A DNA stretch of 64,000 nucleotides, taken from assembly GCA_963763015.1 (NCBI GenBank), contig CAVXML010000004.1:74878-138877 (forward strand). Reading direction: 5' to 3'. Below, one piece after another: positions 45,742 to 54,638 of the stretch; position 1 is the stretch's first letter; each line of letters opens with the position of its first letter. This DNA is from Fodinibacter sp963763015 (GTDB lineage Bacteria; Actinomycetota; Actinomycetes; Actinomycetales; Dermatophilaceae). Position numbers and translations under genes: made by a program. The notes under the pieces were generated by a model. That model was not told the origin of the DNA. It was given only the letters and a program-made list of their open reading frames with translations, and did no database searches.

Positions 45742-46011
45742 TTATCGGCGCAGGCCGAGGCGCTTGATCAGCGAGCGGTAGCGCTCGACGTCGACGCTCT
45801 CCAGGTACCGGAGCAGGCGGCGACGCTGGCCGACCAGCAGCAAGAGGCCGCGGCGGCTGTGGTGGTCGTGCTTGTGCTGCCGCGAGTGCTCGGTGAGGTC
45901 CTTGATGCGCTGGGTGAGGAGGGCGATCTGCACCTCCGGGGAGCCGGTGTCACCCTCGGTGGTGGCGTACTCGGCCATGATCTGCTTCTTGACATCCGTG
46001 CTCAGGGGCAT
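45742..46011 (-). CDS. rpsO: 30S ribosomal protein S15
   Basis: 89 aa, standard length. GDTGSPEVQIALLTQRI, HSRQHKHDHHSRRGLLLLVGQRRRLLRYL and RYRSLIKRLGLRR are S15 core. It binds the 16S rRNA three-way junction. ATG 46011 follows a GGAGAG site, with a 5' leader of about 95 nt if TAGCCT at 46110-46115 is the -10. That leader could carry S15 autoregulation (inference). Separated from pnp by a hairpin. Confidence 0.97.
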   Translation of the reverse strand: MPLSTDVKKQIMAEYATTEGDTGSPEVQIALLTQRIKDLTEHSRQHKHDHHSRRGLLLLVGQRRRLLRYLESVDVERYRSLIKRLGLRR

Positions 46012-46109
46012 GGGGTGACGACTCTCCTTCTCTGGTTTGCTGCGCGGCGCTCCCGGGCTGGTTCACCGGGGCACTCTGGATCCGCGGCCGGTTCTCACGG
46101 CAGTGAGCA

Positions 46110-46115
46110 AGGCTA
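46110..46115 (-). promoter_or_regulatory. -10 box TAGCCT, rpsO-pnp
   Basis: Minus-strand TAGCCT with a TTAGTG -35-like element 18 bp upstream. It would give an rpsO leader of about 90 nt, which contains the small inverted repeat CTCAC-GGCA-GTGAG. Confidence 0.35.
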
Positions 46116-46208
46116 CCAGCGCGCGGACCACCCCACTAATCGCGCTCGACCGGCCGGAACGAGGCGGCATGGCGTGACCTCGCGCCGGCCCCGTGCCACC
46201 ATCGCATC

Positions 46209-46293
46209 ATGACGACGTGGGATCGTCGCTGTCGCGGTGCTCACGTCGCTCGTGGTGGTGGCCCTGCTGGTGGTCTGGCTCGCCAACCGCTGA
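46209..46293 (+). pseudogene. Tiny single-span membrane peptide, frameshifted
   Basis: From ATG 46209 the first three codons give M-T-T. After one surplus base near 46218 the frame reads GIVAVAVLTSLVVVALLVVW and ends LANR-stop at 46293: one membrane helix, 27 aa. The whole length is 85 nt, one more than a multiple of three. It lies in the otherwise gene-free interval 46012-46385, which also holds the rpsO promoter and the formate dehydrogenase promoter. Confidence 0.35.
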
Positions 46294-46340
46294 GCCGTGC
46301 CCCTCCATCCCCGCGGACGCGCAGGGACACGCGCCGAGCG

Positions 46341-46377
46341 TAGAGTTGCGAGCCAGGTCACACTCATCGTGGAGGAG
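46341..46377 (+). promoter_or_regulatory. -10 box and Shine-Dalgarno of the formate dehydrogenase operon
   Basis: TAGAGT at 46341-46346 could start a transcript near 46353. GGAGGAG at 46371-46377 sits 8 nt before GTG 46386. Confidence 0.5.
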
Positions 46378-46385
46378 TCACCGAC

Positions 46386-46871
46386 GTGCGGCAGCGAGGG
46401 CCGAGCCCGGCAGCCAGGCCCGCCCCGGCGGACCCGGAGCGAGCGGCCTCCGTGCGCGCGATCGCCGAGCACCTGGCCGGCATCCGCGGCCCCCTCCTGC
46501 CGGTCCTCCACGAGGTCGTCGCCCGGCACGGGTACGTGCACGACGACGACGTCCCGGTGCTGGCCGACGTCCTCAACCTCTCGCGGGCCGACGTCCACGG
46601 GGTGCTGACCTTCTACCACGACCTGCGCCGCACCCCGCGCCCCTCGCACCGGGTCGAGCTGTGCCGGGGAGAGGCCTGCCAGGCCCGCGGCGCAGAGACA
46701 CTGACAGCCGTGGCCGCCGGCCGGTGGTCGGGGGCCGTCGACGTCGAGGTCGGCGAGGTCTTCTGCCTCGGGCTGTGCGCGGTCGGGCCGTCGGGCACCG
46801 TCGACGGCACGCTGTACGCGGGCCTGTCCCCCGAACGGCTGGCCGAGCTGACGCGGGGGTGGTCCGCATGA
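46386..46871 (+). CDS. fdsG: NAD-dependent formate dehydrogenase gamma subunit (NuoE-like, FdsG-type)
   Basis: 161 aa thioredoxin-like [2Fe-2S] protein. The four ligands fall in CRGEACQARG and CLGLCAVGP. The helical front (LLPVLHEVVARHGYV, HGVLTFYHDLR) is NuoE-like. It passes electrons between the diaphorase and the catalytic subunit of a soluble formate dehydrogenase. First gene of four. Its TGA overlaps the next ATG. Confidence 0.9.
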   Translation: MRQRGPSPAARPAPADPERAASVRAIAEHLAGIRGPLLPVLHEVVARHGYVHDDDVPVLADVLNLSRADVHGVLTFYHDLRRTPRPSHRVELCRGEACQARGAETLTAVAAGRWSGAVDVEVGEVFCLGLCAVGPSGTVDGTLYAGLSPERLAELTRGWSA

Positions 46872-48436
46872 CCACCGTCTGGGTCCCCTGCGACGCCGCC
46901 GCGGTCGCCCTCGGTGCCGATGCCGTCGCCGACGCCATCGCGGCGGCCGGCGTGACGGTGCGCCGCAACGGCTCGCGCGGGATGCTGTGGCTCGAGCCCC
47001 TCGTCGAGGTCGAGACGGAGCGCGGCCGGGTGGGGTACGCGAACATCACCGAACCCGAGGTCGGCCCGCTTCTCGACGGTGCGCTCGACGACTCGGAGCG
47101 CTGCGTCGGCGTCGTCGACGAGCACGACTGGCTCACCCGACAGCACCGGGTGTCGTTCGCCCGGGTAGGGGTCATCGAGCCGACCGACCTGGCGGCGTAC
47201 CGTGAGCACGGCGGGCTGGCGGGGCTCCAACGGGCCCTGTCCCTGGCGCCCGAGCAGGTGGTTGCCGAGGTCACGGCATCCGGGCTGCGCGGCCGTGGTG
47301 GGGCCGGCTTCCCGGCGGGGGTCAAGTGGGAGACGGTGCGCACGGCCTCCGCCGACCTGAAGTTCGTCTGCTGCAACGCCGACGAGGGTGACAGCGGCAC
47401 CTTTGCCGACCGGATGCTCATCGAGGGCGACCCCTTCACCCTCATCGAGGGGATGACCATCGCGGCCGTGGCGGTCGGCGCCACCGAGGGTTACGTGTAC
47501 CTGCGCAGCGAGTACCCGCACGCCGTGCGAACGCTGCGGCGGGCCATCGACATCGCGTACGCCCACGGGGTGCTCGGCGAGTCGGTGCTGGGGAGTGGGC
47601 GGTCCTTCGACCTCGACGTGCGCGTGGGTGCGGGCGCCTACATCTGCGGCGAGGAGACCTCGATGCTCGAGTCGCTGGAGGGGAAGCGCGGGGAGGTCCG
47701 CGCCAAGCCGCCGATCCCCGCGATCGAGGGGCTGTTCGGCCGGCCGACGGTGGTCAACAACGTGCTCACCCTGGGCGCCGTGCCGATGGTGCTGGCCGAC
47801 GGAGGCGAGGCGTACGCCGCACTCGGCGTCGGCCGCTCCCGCGGCACGTCGGTGTTCCAGCTGGCGGGCAACGTCGCCCGGGGCGGCATCGTCGAGACCG
47901 ACTTCGGGGTGTCGCTCGGTGAGCTGGTCGAGGGCTTCGGCGGCGGCACGGCATCCGGGCGGCCGGTGAAGGCGGTGCAGGTCGGCGGGCCGCTCGGGGC
48001 CTACCTGCCTCCGTCGCGGTTCGACCTGCCCATGGACTACGAGGCGTTCGTGGATGCCGGGGCGATGGTCGGGCACGGCGGTCTCGTGGTGTGGGACGAC
48101 ACGATGGACGCGGCGGCCATGGCGCGGTTCGCCATGGAGTTCTGCGCCAAGGAGTCGTGCGGGAAGTGCACGCCGTGCCGCATCGGGTCGGTCCGGGGCG
48201 TCGAGGTGATCGACCGGATCAGGGCCGCGCCGGACGACGGCGTCCGCCGCACCCAGCTCGTGCTGCTCGAGGACCTCTGCACCACCATGACCAAGGGGTC
48301 GCTGTGTGCCATGGGCGGCCTCACCCCGATGCCGGTGCGCAGCGCCCTCGAGCACTTCCCCGAGGACTTCGGCGCCACCCCCGAGCCGTCCCCCGGAATG
48401 TTGGCCAGCGAGGCACCGGAGGGGAGCCGACCATGA
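46868..48436 (+). CDS. fdsB: NAD-dependent formate dehydrogenase beta subunit (NuoF-like, FdsB-type)
   Basis: 522 aa diaphorase. The first 110 residues resemble a NuoE-type extension. The NuoF core has the NADH site GRGGAGFPAGVKWE, the FMN region CNADEGDSGTFADR, GAYICGEETSMLESLEG and the 4Fe-4S motif ESCGKCTPCRIG. It reduces NAD+ with electrons from formate. ATG 46868 overlaps the upstream stop, and its own stop overlaps the alpha-subunit ATG. Confidence 0.93.
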   Translation: MTTVWVPCDAAAVALGADAVADAIAAAGVTVRRNGSRGMLWLEPLVEVETERGRVGYANITEPEVGPLLDGALDDSERCVGVVDEHDWLTRQHRVSFARVGVIEPTDLAAYREHGGLAGLQRALSLAPEQVVAEVTASGLRGRGGAGFPAGVKWETVRTASADLKFVCCNADEGDSGTFADRMLIEGDPFTLIEGMTIAAVAVGATEGYVYLRSEYPHAVRTLRRAIDIAYAHGVLGESVLGSGRSFDLDVRVGAGAYICGEETSMLESLEGKRGEVRAKPPIPAIEGLFGRPTVVNNVLTLGAVPMVLADGGEAYAALGVGRSRGTSVFQLAGNVARGGIVETDFGVSLGELVEGFGGGTASGRPVKAVQVGGPLGAYLPPSRFDLPMDYEAFVDAGAMVGHGGLVVWDDTMDAAAMARFAMEFCAKESCGKCTPCRIGSVRGVEVIDRIRAAPDDGVRRTQLVLLEDLCTTMTKGSLCAMGGLTPMPVRSALEHFPEDFGATPEPSPGMLASEAPEGSRP

Positions 48437-51333
48437 CGCTTCTGGACCAGCCTGCAGTGGAGACCCCCGACCGCGGCACCCCGCCCGTGTCGGGGGAGGC
48501 GACGGCGCACGTCACCGTCGACGGCATCGGGGTCATGGTGCCGGTCGGCACCTCGGTGATGCGGGCGGCATCCCTCGCGGGCATCTCCGTGCCGAAGCTG
48601 TGCGCCACGGACTCGCTCAATGCGTTCGGGTCGTGCCGGCTCTGCCTGGTCGAGGTCGACGGGATGAAGGGCACGCCCGCCTCGTGCACCACGCCCTGCA
48701 CAGACGGGATGGTCGTGTCGACCCGCACCGAGACGGTGAAGCAGCTGCGCCGCGGAGTCATGGAGCTGTACCTCTCCGACCACCCCGCCGACTGCGCGGG
48801 CTGTGCACGTGGCAACTGCGAGATGCAGGCCCTGGCCTCCGACGTCGGACTGGCCGAGGTGCGCTACGGGCTGGGGGGCGCCTCCCACCTGGCGGAGGCG
48901 CGGGACGAGTCCAACCCGTACTTCGCCTACGACCCCACGGCCTGCATCGTCTGCTCGCGATGCGTGCGGGCCTGCTCCGAGACCCAGGGGACCTTCGCCC
49001 TGACCGTCGAAGGGCGCGGCTTCGACTCGCGGATCACCCCAGGCGGCACCGACTTCCTGTCCTCCGAGTGCGTGTCGTGCGGCGCCTGCGTGCAGGCCTG
49101 CCCCACCGACGCCCTCACCGAGAAGTCCGTCATCGATCTCGGGATGCCGTCGCGCACCGTCGTCACGACGTGCGCCTACTGCGGGGTGGGCTGCTCGTTC
49201 AAGGCCGAGGTGCAGGGCTGGGGCGACGACACGCGGGTGGTGCGGATGGTGCCGTGGAAGGACGGCGGCGCCAACGAGGGGCACTCCTGCGTCAAGGGGC
49301 GATTCGCCTACGGCTACGCCTCGCACCGCGACCGGCAGATGTCGCCGATGGTGCGCGACTCGATCGACGACGAGTGGCGAGTCGTGTCGTGGGGCGAGGC
49401 CATCGAGCGGGTGGCGACGGGCTTCCTCGGGCTGCGCGACAAGTACGGCGTCGGCTCGATCGGGGGCATCTCGTCCTCGCGCTGCACCAACGAGGAGGTC
49501 TACGTCGTCCAGAAGATGGTGCGGGCGGCGTTCGGCAACAACAACATCGACACCTGCGCGCGCGTCTGCCACTCCCCCACCGGATATGGACTGAACCACG
49601 CCTTCGGGACCTCGGCCGGCACCCAGGACTTCGCCTCGGTCGAGCAGGCCGACGTCATGCTCGTCATCGGTGCCAACCCCACGGACGCCCACCCCGTCTT
49701 CGCGTCGCGGATGAAGCGACGGATGCGGGAGGGGGCGCAGGTGATCGTCGCGGACCCGCGGCGCATCGACCTCGTGCGCGCACCTCACGTCGAGGCGGCG
49801 TTCCACCTTCCGGTGCGCCCCGGCACCAACGTCGCGTTCGTCAACGCGATGTGCCACGTCATCGTCACCGAGGGGCTGTGGGACCAGGAGTTCGCGCGCT
49901 CGCGCTGCGAGGACGTGGACACCTACCTGGAGTTCATCGCCCGGCCCGAGCACTCGCCCGAGGCGACGGAGAGCGAGACCGGCGTCCCGGCATCCGAGCT
50001 GCGCTCTGCCGCACGGCTGTACGCGGCGGGTCCGAACTCGGCCATCTACTACGGGCTCGGCGTCACGGAGCACAGCCAGGGCTCGACGATGGTGATGGGT
50101 ATGGCCAACCTCGCGATGCTCACCGGCAACCTGGGCCGCGAGGGCGTGGGAGTGAACCCGTTGCGCGGGCAGAACAACGTGCAGGGGTCGTGCGACATGG
50201 GCTCCTTCCCGCACGAGCTGCCCGGGTACCGGCACGTGTCCCGCCCCGAGGTGCGCGAGATCTACGAGTCCCTCTGGGGCGTGACGATCCAGGCAGACCC
50301 CGGGCTGCGCATCCCGAACATGTTCGACGCCGCCATCGGTGGGACGTTCAAGGGCCTGTACGTGCAGGGGGAGGACATCGCGCAGAGCGACCCCAACACC
50401 CGGCACGTCGAGGCGGCGCTGCGCTCGATGGAGCTCGTCGTCGTGCACGACCTCTTCCTCAACGAGACGGCCCGCTTCGCCCACGTCTTCCTGCCGGGCG
50501 CCTCGTTCCTCGAGAAGGACGGCACCTTCACGAACGCCGAGCGGCGGATCAACCGCGTGCGGCCCGTGATGCCGTCCCGGGTCGGCAGGGACGAGTGGCA
50601 GGTGGTGTGCGAGATCGCGACCGCCATGGGCTACCCGATGTCGTATGCCGCGCCGAGCGAGATCATGGACGAGATCGCCGCCACGACCCCGACGTTCGCC
50701 GGCGTGTCCTTCGCCCGGCTCGACGAAGAGGGCTCGATGCAGTGGCCGGTGACCGACGCCGCGCCGCGCGGTACCCCGACGATGCACGTCGGGACCTTCG
50801 TGCGCGGCAAGGGCCAGCTGACGCCGACGGTCTACGTGCCGACCACGGAGCGGGCGAACCGCCGGTACCCGCTCGTCCTGACGACCGGGCGCATCCTCAC
50901 GCAGTACAACGTCGGAGCGCAGACGCGACGGACCCCGAACGACACCTGGCACCCCGAGGACGTGCTCGAGATCCATCCCTCCGACGCCGAGCTCCGCGGC
51001 ATCTCCTCCGGCGACGTGGTCGAGCTCTCGTCGCGGGTCGGGACGACCCGCCTCACCGCAGTGGTCTCCGAGCGGATGCCGGCCGGCGTCGTCTACACGA
51101 CCTTCCACCACCCGGTCACCGGAGCCAACGTCGTGACCACCGAGAACTCCGACTGGGCGACGAACTGTCCGGAGTACAAGGTGACGGCGGTGCAGGTGGA
51201 GGTGGTCACGGAGGCGGCGCGGATGGAGGCGGCGCGGACTGAGCCGGAGCGGACCGAGCTCGAGGCAGGCACAGGGCGGGTACCCGACGAGGTGCTGGTC
51301 ACGGCCACCGAGGCGATGGCGCGGCGGCGATGA
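48433..51333 (+). CDS. fdsA: NAD-dependent formate dehydrogenase alpha (catalytic molybdopterin) subunit
   Basis: 966 aa. The N-terminal 2Fe-2S ferredoxin domain (CRLCLVEV) is followed by a His-Cys cluster region (HPADCAGCARGNCEMQ), two 4Fe-4S ferredoxin motifs (CIVCSRCVRAC, CVSCGACVQACP) and the Mo-bisPGD oxidoreductase domain with CAYCGVGC as the proximal cluster. The active-site ligand is Cys379 (CARVCHSP), not selenocysteine. The C-terminal dinucleotide-binding domain ends with about 40 charged residues. It oxidises formate to CO2. The presence of all cluster motifs indicates the oxygen-tolerant FdsABG type. Confidence 0.94.
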   Translation: MTLLDQPAVETPDRGTPPVSGEATAHVTVDGIGVMVPVGTSVMRAASLAGISVPKLCATDSLNAFGSCRLCLVEVDGMKGTPASCTTPCTDGMVVSTRTETVKQLRRGVMELYLSDHPADCAGCARGNCEMQALASDVGLAEVRYGLGGASHLAEARDESNPYFAYDPTACIVCSRCVRACSETQGTFALTVEGRGFDSRITPGGTDFLSSECVSCGACVQACPTDALTEKSVIDLGMPSRTVVTTCAYCGVGCSFKAEVQGWGDDTRVVRMVPWKDGGANEGHSCVKGRFAYGYASHRDRQMSPMVRDSIDDEWRVVSWGEAIERVATGFLGLRDKYGVGSIGGISSSRCTNEEVYVVQKMVRAAFGNNNIDTCARVCHSPTGYGLNHAFGTSAGTQDFASVEQADVMLVIGANPTDAHPVFASRMKRRMREGAQVIVADPRRIDLVRAPHVEAAFHLPVRPGTNVAFVNAMCHVIVTEGLWDQEFARSRCEDVDTYLEFIARPEHSPEATESETGVPASELRSAARLYAAGPNSAIYYGLGVTEHSQGSTMVMGMANLAMLTGNLGREGVGVNPLRGQNNVQGSCDMGSFPHELPGYRHVSRPEVREIYESLWGVTIQADPGLRIPNMFDAAIGGTFKGLYVQGEDIAQSDPNTRHVEAALRSMELVVVHDLFLNETARFAHVFLPGASFLEKDGTFTNAERRINRVRPVMPSRVGRDEWQVVCEIATAMGYPMSYAAPSEIMDEIAATTPTFAGVSFARLDEEGSMQWPVTDAAPRGTPTMHVGTFVRGKGQLTPTVYVPTTERANRRYPLVLTTGRILTQYNVGAQTRRTPNDTWHPEDVLEIHPSDAELRGISSGDVVELSSRVGTTRLTAVVSERMPAGVVYTTFHHPVTGANVVTTENSDWATNCPEYKVTAVQVEVVTEAARMEAARTEPERTELEAGTGRVPDEVLVTATEAMARRR

Positions 51334-51602
51334 CCGGAGCGCGCGAGAACCACGCGGTGCCGCCGGTCGTGCGGCTCGGACACGACCTCGTCCGCAACTT
51401 CGAGCCCCTGCCGCCGGACAAGGCTGCGGTCGAGATCGCCACGCACATCCGCAAGTTCTGGGAGCCGCGGATGCGCCACGAGCTCCTGGCGCGGGTCCGC
51501 TGGGGCGACACCACGCTGCATCCGCTTCTGGTGCGCGCCGCGGAGGACCTTGTCGACGGGGACGTCGACCGCGACGAGGTCAGGGAACCATCGGGCGGCT
51601 GA
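51330..51602 (+). CDS. fdsD: Formate dehydrogenase delta subunit (FdsD)
   Basis: 90 aa. RLGHDLVRNF, KAAVEIATHIRKFWEPRMR and LLVRAAEDL match the FdsD family, an assembly or stability partner of soluble formate dehydrogenases. ATG overlaps the alpha-subunit TGA (ATGA). No FdhD sulfurtransferase is in the window. Confidence 0.85.
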   Translation: MTGARENHAVPPVVRLGHDLVRNFEPLPPDKAAVEIATHIRKFWEPRMRHELLARVRWGDTTLHPLLVRAAEDLVDGDVDRDEVREPSGG

Positions 51603-51607
51603 GCAGC

Positions 51608-52051
51608 TCAGACGCAGAACTCGTTGCCCTCCGGGTCACGCATGACGACCCAGTGGACCCCGAGGTCGGCGTGGTCGCCGACGCGCGTCGCCCCGAGCGC
51701 CTCGAGGCGTGCGACCTCGGCCGCAACCCGCTCGCGCTGGTCCTCGAGCGGTACCGAGGGGCCGCCGCCGGCGAGGAGGTCGACGTGGACGCGGTTCTTG
51801 CCCTCCTTGGGCTCGGGGACCTTCTGGAAGAAGATCCTCGGCTGTCCCTCGGCCTCGATGGCGGAGGCGTCGTTCCAGCGCTCCTCGGGGATGCCGTTGG
51901 CGGCCAGGAACGCGGGCCAGTCGGCGAAGTCCCCCGGTGGTCCGGGTACTGCGTACCCGCGAGGCGAGAGCGCGGAGGCCCAGAACTGGCTGAGGGCTGC
52001 CGGGTCGGCGGCGTCGAACACCACCTGGATGGGAGCTGTCGATCGGTCCAT
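51608..52051 (-). CDS. VOC family (glyoxalase-like) protein
   Basis: 147 aa. VVFDAADPAALSQFWASAL and MRDPEGNEFCV are the paired beta-alpha-beta modules of vicinal-oxygen-chelate proteins of the glyoxalase-like type. The metal His/Glu set is incomplete by eye, so binding rather than catalysis is possible. ATG 52051 is preferred over an upstream in-frame ATG at 52168, and an AACACT sequence 6 nt before it may be a -10. It ends 5 bp from fdsD, convergent. Confidence 0.85.
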   Translation of the reverse strand: MDRSTAPIQVVFDAADPAALSQFWASALSPRGYAVPGPPGDFADWPAFLAANGIPEERWNDASAIEAEGQPRIFFQKVPEPKEGKNRVHVDLLAGGGPSVPLEDQRERVAAEVARLEALGATRVGDHADLGVHWVVMRDPEGNEFCV

Positions 52052-52152
52052 CCCTGCAGTGTTCACCCATGCACCGACAGCGGTTGGCGACACGCGCGGG
52101 CGGCTTCGGGGATGGCTCAGACACGGAACCACACACGTCGACCGTCGTGATC

Positions 52153-52158
52153 TAGCGT
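52153..52158 (+). promoter_or_regulatory. -10 box TAGCGT, M28 peptidase
   Basis: TAGCGT lies about 80 bp before ATG 52239, which has its own GAGGAG site. A leadered transcript is expected. Confidence 0.35.
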
Positions 52159-52238
52159 GGGCGGACACGTCCCGATCGCCGACCGTCCGCCGACACAGCG
52201 GAGGTCGCGGTCACCGTCTGAGCCCCGAGGAGACAACG

Positions 52239-53889
52239 ATGTCCCGGAAGACACGAGCAGGTCTGGCCGCAGCCGCGGTCACCACCGTGGTCATGGCATC
52301 GGTGGGAACGGCGAGCGCCGCCGTGCCGACCGACACCAGTGCACTACGCGACGCGGTGACGGCCGACGCGATCATGGACCACCTTGCCGAGCTGCAGAAG
52401 ATCGCCGACAACAACGGCGGGACGCGCGCCAGCGGGACGGAGGGCTACGACGAGTCGCTGCAGTACATCAAGGACCTGCTCGAGGGCGCCGGGTACGAGG
52501 TGTCCACCCAGTCCTTCCTCTTCAACAGCTTCCGGGAGCTCTCCGATCCCGTCTTCGAGCAGGTGTCCCCCAACCAGGTCACCTACGTGTTCGGAGAGGA
52601 CTTCTTCACCGCCGAGTACTCCGGAAGCGGTGACGTCACGGCAGAGCTGCAGGCTGTCGACCTCGTGCTGCCCCCCGGCGCAACGGCCAGCACCTCGAGC
52701 AGCGGCTGCGAGCCGGAGGACTTCGACGACTTCGTCGCCGGCAACATCGCCCTCGTCCAGCGCGGCACCTGCGACTTCTCCGTCAAGGCGGCGAACGCCT
52801 ACGACGCCGGCGCGGTCGGCGTCATCATCTTCAACGAGGGCACGCCGGGCGAACCCGACCGCAACGACACCCTGAACCCGACGCTCGGCGACGCCTTCGC
52901 CGACCCCATCCCGGTCGTCGGCACGTCGTTCGAGATCGGGAACGACCTGGCCGCCCTGCTTGACGATGGCGAGGTCGTCATCCACCTCCAGACGGAGACG
53001 CTCATCGAGCTCGACGTCCCCACCGCGAACCTCATCGCCGAGACGCCGACGGGTCGCGACGACCGCGTCGTCATGGCAGGTGCTCACCTCGACTCCGTTG
53101 CCTGAGGGGCCCGGCATCGAGGACAACGGCACAGGGTCGGCGACACTGCTCGAGACGGCGCTTCAGATCGCGGCGGGCGACATCGAGCCGCGCAACAGCA
53201 TCCGCTTCGCCTGGTGGGGGGCCGAGGAGGCCGGGCTCGTCGGGTCGCAGTTCTACGTCGACAGCCTCACGAAGTCGGAGGCCAAGGACATCGAGCTGTA
53301 CCTCAACTTCGACATGATCGGCTCGCCGAACTACGCGCGCTTCATCTACGACGGCGACGGCTCTGCCTTCGGGATCAAGGGTCCGAGCGGTAGCGGTTCG
53401 ATCGAGGACGTCTTCGAGGACTTCTTCACGTCGCAGGGGCTGGAGTCGGAGCCCACAGCGTTCGACGGGCGGTCGGACTACGACGCCTTCATCACGGCCG
53501 GCATCCCCGCCGGTGGCCTCTTCACCGGTGCCGAGGATGACAAGACCGCCGACCAGGTGGGTGACTACGGCGGCCTGGCGACCTTCGAGGGCGACCCGGT
53601 GGCGTACGACCCGTGCTACCACCAGGCGTGCGACAGCCTCGATCCCATCGCCGATGGTGCGGACGCTGACCTGTACGAGGCGCTGAACGAGGCCTACGAC
53701 GGTGCGCTCGAGTACAACGGCACGATCAGCAACGTCAACACGAAGGCTCTCGAGGAGATGTCCGACGCGGCTGCCCACGCGATCCTGCTCTACGCGATGT
53801 CGACGAGCTCGGTCAACGGCACCGGCAAGGCGTCCGAGCGGGCTGCGGTGGCGAGTGGAGAGCGGCTCGGCGCGCACTTCCGGCGCTGA
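52239..53889 (+). CDS. Secreted M28 family metallopeptidase with PA domain (frameshifted)
   Basis: Signal peptide (residues 1-29, ending ASVGTASAA) precedes an M28 aminopeptidase. A PA domain runs about residues 120-230 (LVQRGTCDFSVKAANAYDAGAVGVIIFN). The zinc core reads MAGAHLDSV, then PEGPGIEDNGTGSATLLE (Asp), WWGAEEAGLVGS (Glu pair), NFDMIGSPN and the late His in YHQACDSL. The open frame ends at 53105, just after HLDSV. The rest is in the next frame to 53889, so one extra base near 53098-53101 splits it. Corrected length is about 549 aa. Likely an extracellular leucine-type aminopeptidase. Confidence 0.9.
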
Positions 53890-53920
53890 CGGATCACCCG
53901 GGACTTTGTCAGCCGGCGGT

Positions 53921-53959
53921 CGGCCGGTCCTGGTGCCTCGCTGCTACCAGGACCGGCCG
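53921..53959. terminator. Bidirectional hairpin between M28 peptidase and phosphatase
   Basis: Perfect 14-bp arms (53921-53934 and 53946-53959) with an 11-nt loop. The right arm overlaps the phosphatase stop. It serves both convergent genes. Confidence 0.75.
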
Positions 53960-54518
53960 CGGCCGGCGAGCGCCGGAATGATCCGCGCGAGGAGGGAGTC
54001 GATCTGCTCGGAGCACGCCCGTGCCGCGGCCGGCCCGCGGCGGTATGGGTCGGCGATGTCGCCAGGTGAGGCCGTCCGGGTGGTTCTGCCCGTACACCTG
54101 GTCGAGCAGCTCCAGTCCGCGCCCGGGAGAGCGCACCTGAGCGAGGCGAATCGGCGAACTGTCGGAGGCCGAACACCTTGATCGCCTGGTCGGGCCAGGC
54201 GTCCGACATTCGAACCCGATGAGCGAACTCGAAGGTCAGCACCAGCTCGGTGTCGACCAGCAGTTCACGAGTGACATGGCGGCTGACGTGGCCGTTGGGC
54301 TCGACTCCCCGCGCCCTGAGCTGAGCGGCCATCTCCCGATCCATGCCGCGGCCAGGGACACCGGGGATGCCGGCGCTCGCCACCGTGACCGGGTCGCCCC
54401 CTAGCTCGGCGAGGAGCCGGCCGGCGCGGCGCTCGGCGTACGGAGAGCGGGAGATGTTCGCCGTGCACACGAAGAGCACCCGTAAAGGGGGCTCGAGGTC
54501 GGGTTGAGAGTCTGCCAC
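53944..54518 (-). CDS. Low-molecular-weight phosphotyrosine phosphatase (two frameshifts)
   Basis: The N-terminal part has the P-loop VLFVCTANISRSP (C-x4-x-R-S) and SAGIPGVPG, typical of LMW-PTP/arsenate-reductase-like enzymes. The 3' half changes frame twice (near 54138 and 54062). Reading through gives RGLELLDQVYGQNHPDG and the general-acid segment DIADPYRRG, ending GRGRSW at TAG 53944-53946. Each change fits one surplus base, and corrected length is 190 aa. Start: three GTGs in a row (54524, 54521, 54518); I choose 54518 because TAGCCT (54525-54530) lies 6 nt before it. Such phosphatases often sit in capsule/exopolysaccharide loci, which fits the following region. Confidence 0.82.
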
Positions 54519-54524
54519 CACCAC

Positions 54525-54530
54525 AGGCTA
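54525..54530 (-). promoter_or_regulatory. -10 box TAGCCT, LMW phosphatase
   Basis: Minus-strand TAGCCT directly precedes three GTG codons. Leaderless spacing selects the third (54518). Confidence 0.45.
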
Positions 54531-54571
54531 ACCGCGTCACAGGCGTCACATGAGCACGCCGACCCGCTCGG

Positions 54572-54577
54572 TAGGGT
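54572..54577 (+). promoter_or_regulatory. -10 box TAGGGT, HprK-like gene
   Basis: TAGGGT lies 61 bp before GTG 54639. An AGAAGGG sequence close to the GTG may serve as Shine-Dalgarno. Confidence 0.35.
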
Positions 54578-54638
54578 TGTCCCGTCGAGCCTCGGCCAGG
54601 ATCGAGGCTCAGCCGATGCACGAGAAGGGTCTCATCGA

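Noticed and set aside
49567..49569. Selenocysteine in the formate dehydrogenase
   Set aside because: The active-site codon is TGC (Cys), not TGA.
48037..51111. Long minus-strand open frame opposite the formate dehydrogenase alpha gene
   Set aside because: Shadow frame. The opposite strand carries all iron-sulfur and molybdopterin motifs.
53090..53110. Programmed frameshift in the M28 peptidase
   Set aside because: No slippery heptamer or following pseudoknot is evident, and many unrelated genes show the same one-base excess.
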